DNA from: Runella sp.
Lineage (GTDB): Bacteria > Bacteroidota > Bacteroidia > Cytophagales > Spirosomataceae
Reading direction: 5' to 3'
Length of the DNA: 64,000 bases
Assembly: GCA_023254175.1 (NCBI GenBank)
Contig: JALQYJ010000116.1
Span: forward strand, 55,429-119,428
Shown: piece after piece, positions 61,320 through 64,000 of the stretch
Layout: each line of letters opens with the position of its first letter
Numbering within the stretch: the stretch's first letter is position 1
The notes under the pieces: model-generated
Told to the model about the DNA's origin: nothing
What the model saw: the letters and a program-made list of their open reading frames with translations, nothing else
The model's database searches: none
Made by a program: the position numbers and the translations under genes

Positions 61320-64000
61320 TTAGTCTTGAGATACTTTCAATACTTTCAAAGAAGCACGCTTAGATGGAGTGCTAACTTGGATGAAGTACATACCAGTATT
61401 TTGGCTAGTCATATCGATTTCTTCACGGTGAGTATTAGTTTCAGGAGTTACTGAAGAAGCTTTGATTGAGCGACCAGAGGCGTCAACCAAGTTCAATTTC
61501 ACTTCTTGACCTTTAGCACCGTTGATTGTCAACGACAACGTACGAGTTACAGGGTTTTGACCCATCGTCACGAATGGAGCTTCAGTGTTTTCAGATACAC
61601 CCTCACGAGCTGCACCTGCACCGATACCATTCCGTGATTGAATACGGAAATAGTATTCTGCGTACGCTAGTTCCTTTCCTTGTGCAGTACGTACTGCTGG
61701 TGCAATACCAAGGCCTTTTTGGCTCCAGTAACGAACTGACAACTTGTAAAGACCTTTAGGGAAACCACTGTCGTATGTATTTTTACCTGGGGCAATTGGA
61801 TCAGCTGCGTAGAATCCAAAGAATGGATTGTTTTGCGCATATAGCTCCGTAAACCCATCACGGTTTGCATACATCAAGTAAGGTGCATAGTTTTCGATAG
61901 TATTGAACGACAATGGAAGACCTATTTCAGGTGTACAAAGCATATCAAAACCTACCGAACCTTCAGTACCTAAGTTACAAGTCTCAACGTGAGCCGTCCA
62001 GTAACGTGGTGCACTCTTGTTGATATTCTCAGTATAGTATATAGCAGGGTTACCTTGAGAGCTAGCCGCTAAAGAAGGACCTGCATCTACTGTGATAAAC
62101 TGTGATGCCCAAGCAGACTTAGGAGTACCAGAAATACCTTTAATTGCCGCCTGTGACGAACCTACGTTAATCAAAGTAACATCAAAAGTACTGCTCCAAG
62201 AAGCTGAAACTTGTGCACTTACAGGGCTATCGCAGTATCCTGATTGGATACATTTTACTGAAACAACTTGGCTACCTCCACTTTGTAAAGTTAGGCTAAT
62301 CGTAGCAGTAGTAGCACCTGTACTCCATTGTGGAGTTGAACCAGCAGCACAGTTCTGTGAGAATGTTACGCTAGTACCTGCACAAACAACGCCTGTTGAG
62401 CTACTTGTTACTGTAGGTTGAGCCAACACTGGTAACACACTGTAAGATACTGTATTACTGTTAGCACTTGTACATCCACCTACACCCAAACATCTTGCGA
62501 AGTAAGAATAAGTACCTGGAGTTGTTGAAGTTGTAGTAGGCAATGACGCTAATTGTGTGTTGTTGCTAGCATCAAACCAAACAGTTTGGTTAGAACCACA
62601 ATTTGTATTGCTTGTTAACACCAACGGAGAGCCTCCAGTACAAATTGGAGTAGGAGCCTGACCATTTATAAACAAAGAAGCAACTGGAGCAGCTGGAGCA
62701 GCGTTAATTCTAAGTACCATCAAAGATGACTCTGGACCAACACAAGCAGTAGCGCCTGTACCTGCCTGACAACGTACACGATAAATGTGGTTGCTGCCAT
62801 CTGCCATCTGAGTAGTAGGAATTACCTCACTGTATGGAGCACCATCTACTGATACCAACATCGTCTCGCCTGCTGGGCAAGCAGAAGCAAGCGTAATTGG
62901 AACATTACCTGTTCCGCAAACAGTACCACTTGGTGTTAAAGAAGCACCAACTGGAGCGCTACCAGCAGGGTTGAGCGTAAATGTTAAAGCATAACGAGTT
63001 GTACTTTCGCAATTTGTTACCAAATCTCTACATGCCGCGTAGTAAGTAGTAACTCCTACTGTTGTTGGCGTTGTAGTTGGTAAACTAGCGATTGGAGTAC
63101 CACCTGTTGCTTGTGTGTACCATATTGTAGCTAATGATCCACAAGTTGTATTTGTAGTCATTGTCACTGATGGGTCAGAAGCACAAGCAGACGAAGGAAG
63201 CAATGTACCTGATGTAGGAGCAGTTACTGCTGCGCGCACTTGTACAGATGCTGACGTCGAAGATGGGCTAGAACAATTTGTATTTACGCATTTAGCTACG
63301 TAGTAAGTAGTAACACCTGCCGCTGGAGTAACATCTACTGTTGTAGTAGCACCTACATATGTTTTCTGAAGAGCTATCAAAGTAGAACCTGCAGCATTTG
63401 ATGACCAAATCTTAAGTGTATCAGTAGCTGCACAACCTGCCGCTGTTAATGTTACAGGAGTACCAAAACATACGTTAGTCGTTGATGCAGGAGTTAGCGT
63501 TGGCGTAGCTGGTGTCGTGTTAATTCTGAATGTTACTTTAACACGCTCAGCTGGCAACGTTTCACATGAACCATTAACACAACCCAAATAGAAATCATAA
63601 GAACCAATGAGACCACCTGCGTTTGCAGTAGTTGAGCTCACACCACCACCTACGGTAGTTTGGTCCATATAAAGTCTCACATTACCCGATGCACAAGTTC
63701 CAAGTGGAGAGATTGTGATAATCGATGCAGTTGGTGTTTGGCAAACTTTATCAGGGCTTAGACCTGTAGCCGTTGGTGCAGGAATATTTGCAGCCACAGT
63801 GAAGGTTCCCACCATAACACGCGTGCTTGTACAACCACTTGAAGGCTGCTTACACTCTAAATAATAAGTAGTAGTTGTAGAAGCTGGAGCAAAACCAGAA
63901 AGAGTTGTTGGTGCGTTTGGATTGGCAGAGATAGAAGCTAGAATAGTTCCACCTGTTGCTGCTGAATAAATATCCATTGTTTCACCAACACCTGAACAAG
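61320..64000 (-). CDS. Ig-like repeat protein with T9SS type A sorting domain, partial
   Basis: At least 893 residues; the frame is open at the right edge. Six or more repeats of 85-100 residues each carry a Cys pair and short Thr/Ser/Ala-rich beta-strands (starts such as TPASTTNVCFGTPVTLTAAGC-like). A distinct domain follows (about 640-800 of the visible part). The last ~75 residues form a type A sorting domain: LSLTINGAKGQEVKLNLVD and IDMTSQNTGMYFIQV. It is a large adhesin- or matrix-like surface protein exported by the type IX system. It is transcribed toward the Wza gene and closed by a terminator. Confidence 0.85.
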   Translation of the reverse strand, partial: CSGVGETMDIYSAATGGTILASISANPNAPTTLSGFAPASTTTTYYLECKQPSSGCTSTRVMVGTFTVAANIPAPTATGLSPDKVCQTPTASIITISPLGTCASGNVRLYMDQTTVGGGVSSTTANAGGLIGSYDFYLGCVNGSCETLPAERVKVTFRINTTPATPTLTPASTTNVCFGTPVTLTAAGCAATDTLKIWSSNAAGSTLIALQKTYVGATTTVDVTPAAGVTTYYVAKCVNTNCSSPSSTSASVQVRAAVTAPTSGTLLPSSACASDPSVTMTTNTTCGSLATIWYTQATGGTPIASLPTTTPTTVGVTTYYAACRDLVTNCESTTRYALTFTLNPAGSAPVGASLTPSGTVCGTGNVPITLASACPAGETMLVSVDGAPYSEVIPTTQMADGSNHIYRVRCQAGTGATACVGPESSLMVLRINAAPAAPVASLFINGQAPTPICTGGSPLVLTSNTNCGSNQTVWFDASNNTQLASLPTTTSTTPGTYSYFARCLGVGGCTSANSNTVSYSVLPVLAQPTVTSSSTGVVCAGTSVTFSQNCAAGSTPQWSTGATTATISLTLQSGGSQVVSVKCIQSGYCDSPVSAQVSASWSSTFDVTLINVGSSQAAIKGISGTPKSAWASQFITVDAGPSLAASSQGNPAIYYTENINKSAPRYWTAHVETCNLGTEGSVGFDMLCTPEIGLPLSFNTIENYAPYLMYANRDGFTELYAQNNPFFGFYAADPIAPGKNTYDSGFPKGLYKLSVRYWSQKGLGIAPAVRTAQGKELAYAEYYFRIQSRNGIGAGAAREGVSENTEAPFVTMGQNPVTRTLSLTINGAKGQEVKLNLVDASGRSIKASSVTPETNTHREEIDMTSQNTGMYFIQVSTPSKRASLKVLKVSQD

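Overview
The window (roughly 43-45% GC by eye) comes from a Bacteroidota chromosome, most likely a member of the Cytophagales such as a Runella/Spirosoma-type genus. The support is: two proteins with type IX secretion sorting domains (type B at 38456-39922, type A at 61320-64000), Bacteroidota-type promoters (TTG or TTTG, about 20 bases, then TAnnTTTG) before several genes, few recognisable Shine-Dalgarno sequences, type III glutamine synthetase, and an OmpP1/FadL porin. The genus is inference.

Region by region. 1-4060: end of a LOG-family gene, then a leftward four-gene operon of NodU/CmcH-type carbamoyltransferase, membrane SGNH protein, DUF5989-like micro-protein and SxtJ-like membrane protein. 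4130-11040: housekeeping genes (Ppx/GppA phosphatase, fatty acid hydroxylase, Sua5/TsaC, VWA protein, ethanolamine permease, XerD-type recombinase, Tudor-like protein), with a possible small RNA before xerD. 11370-18270: acyl-CoA ligase, NRAMP-like transporter, YfcE-like phosphoesterase, a repeat-bearing 0.7-kb spacer with a MITE-like element, and two similar coiled-coil membrane proteins of unknown function. 18690-29410: aspS, cold-shock protein, moaA, NUMOD4/HNH-like protein, CoA-binding protein, mtaB, glutamine synthetase III, an isolated nuoA, and a proS-FKBP pair. 29790-33300: Ser/Asn/Gly/Tyr-rich lipoprotein, OmpP1/FadL porin, and tRNA-Gly and tRNA-Leu genes. 33560-42380: an OmpA/TSP3 pseudogene, leucyl aminopeptidase, sulfite-oxidase-like molybdoenzyme, menC, lpxK, a gliding-motility-type secreted protein, and a Tat-type GMC dehydrogenase pair.

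42530-61180 is the accessory heart of the window, an exopolysaccharide or glycolipid locus. Rightward genes encode a GT39-like transferase, the two halves of a split transketolase, a nucleotide-sugar epimerase fused to a GT2 transferase, two similar multi-membrane-span proteins sharing acidic and EHR motifs (possible GT-C enzymes), an acyltransferase-3, a second GT2, a 908-residue anchored protein and an AlgX/DHHW-like lipoprotein. Facing them are a Wzz-like and a Wza-like export gene. Two gene relics sit between the rightward genes. A plausible reading is synthesis of an unusual, acyl-decorated sugar polymer, with the split transketolase making or remodelling a precursor and Wza/Wzz exporting the product. 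The right edge holds a large Ig-like repeat protein that runs off the window.

No CRISPR array, complete insertion sequence, prophage, rRNA or replication origin was seen. Functions rest on motif recognition by eye; no database search was run.
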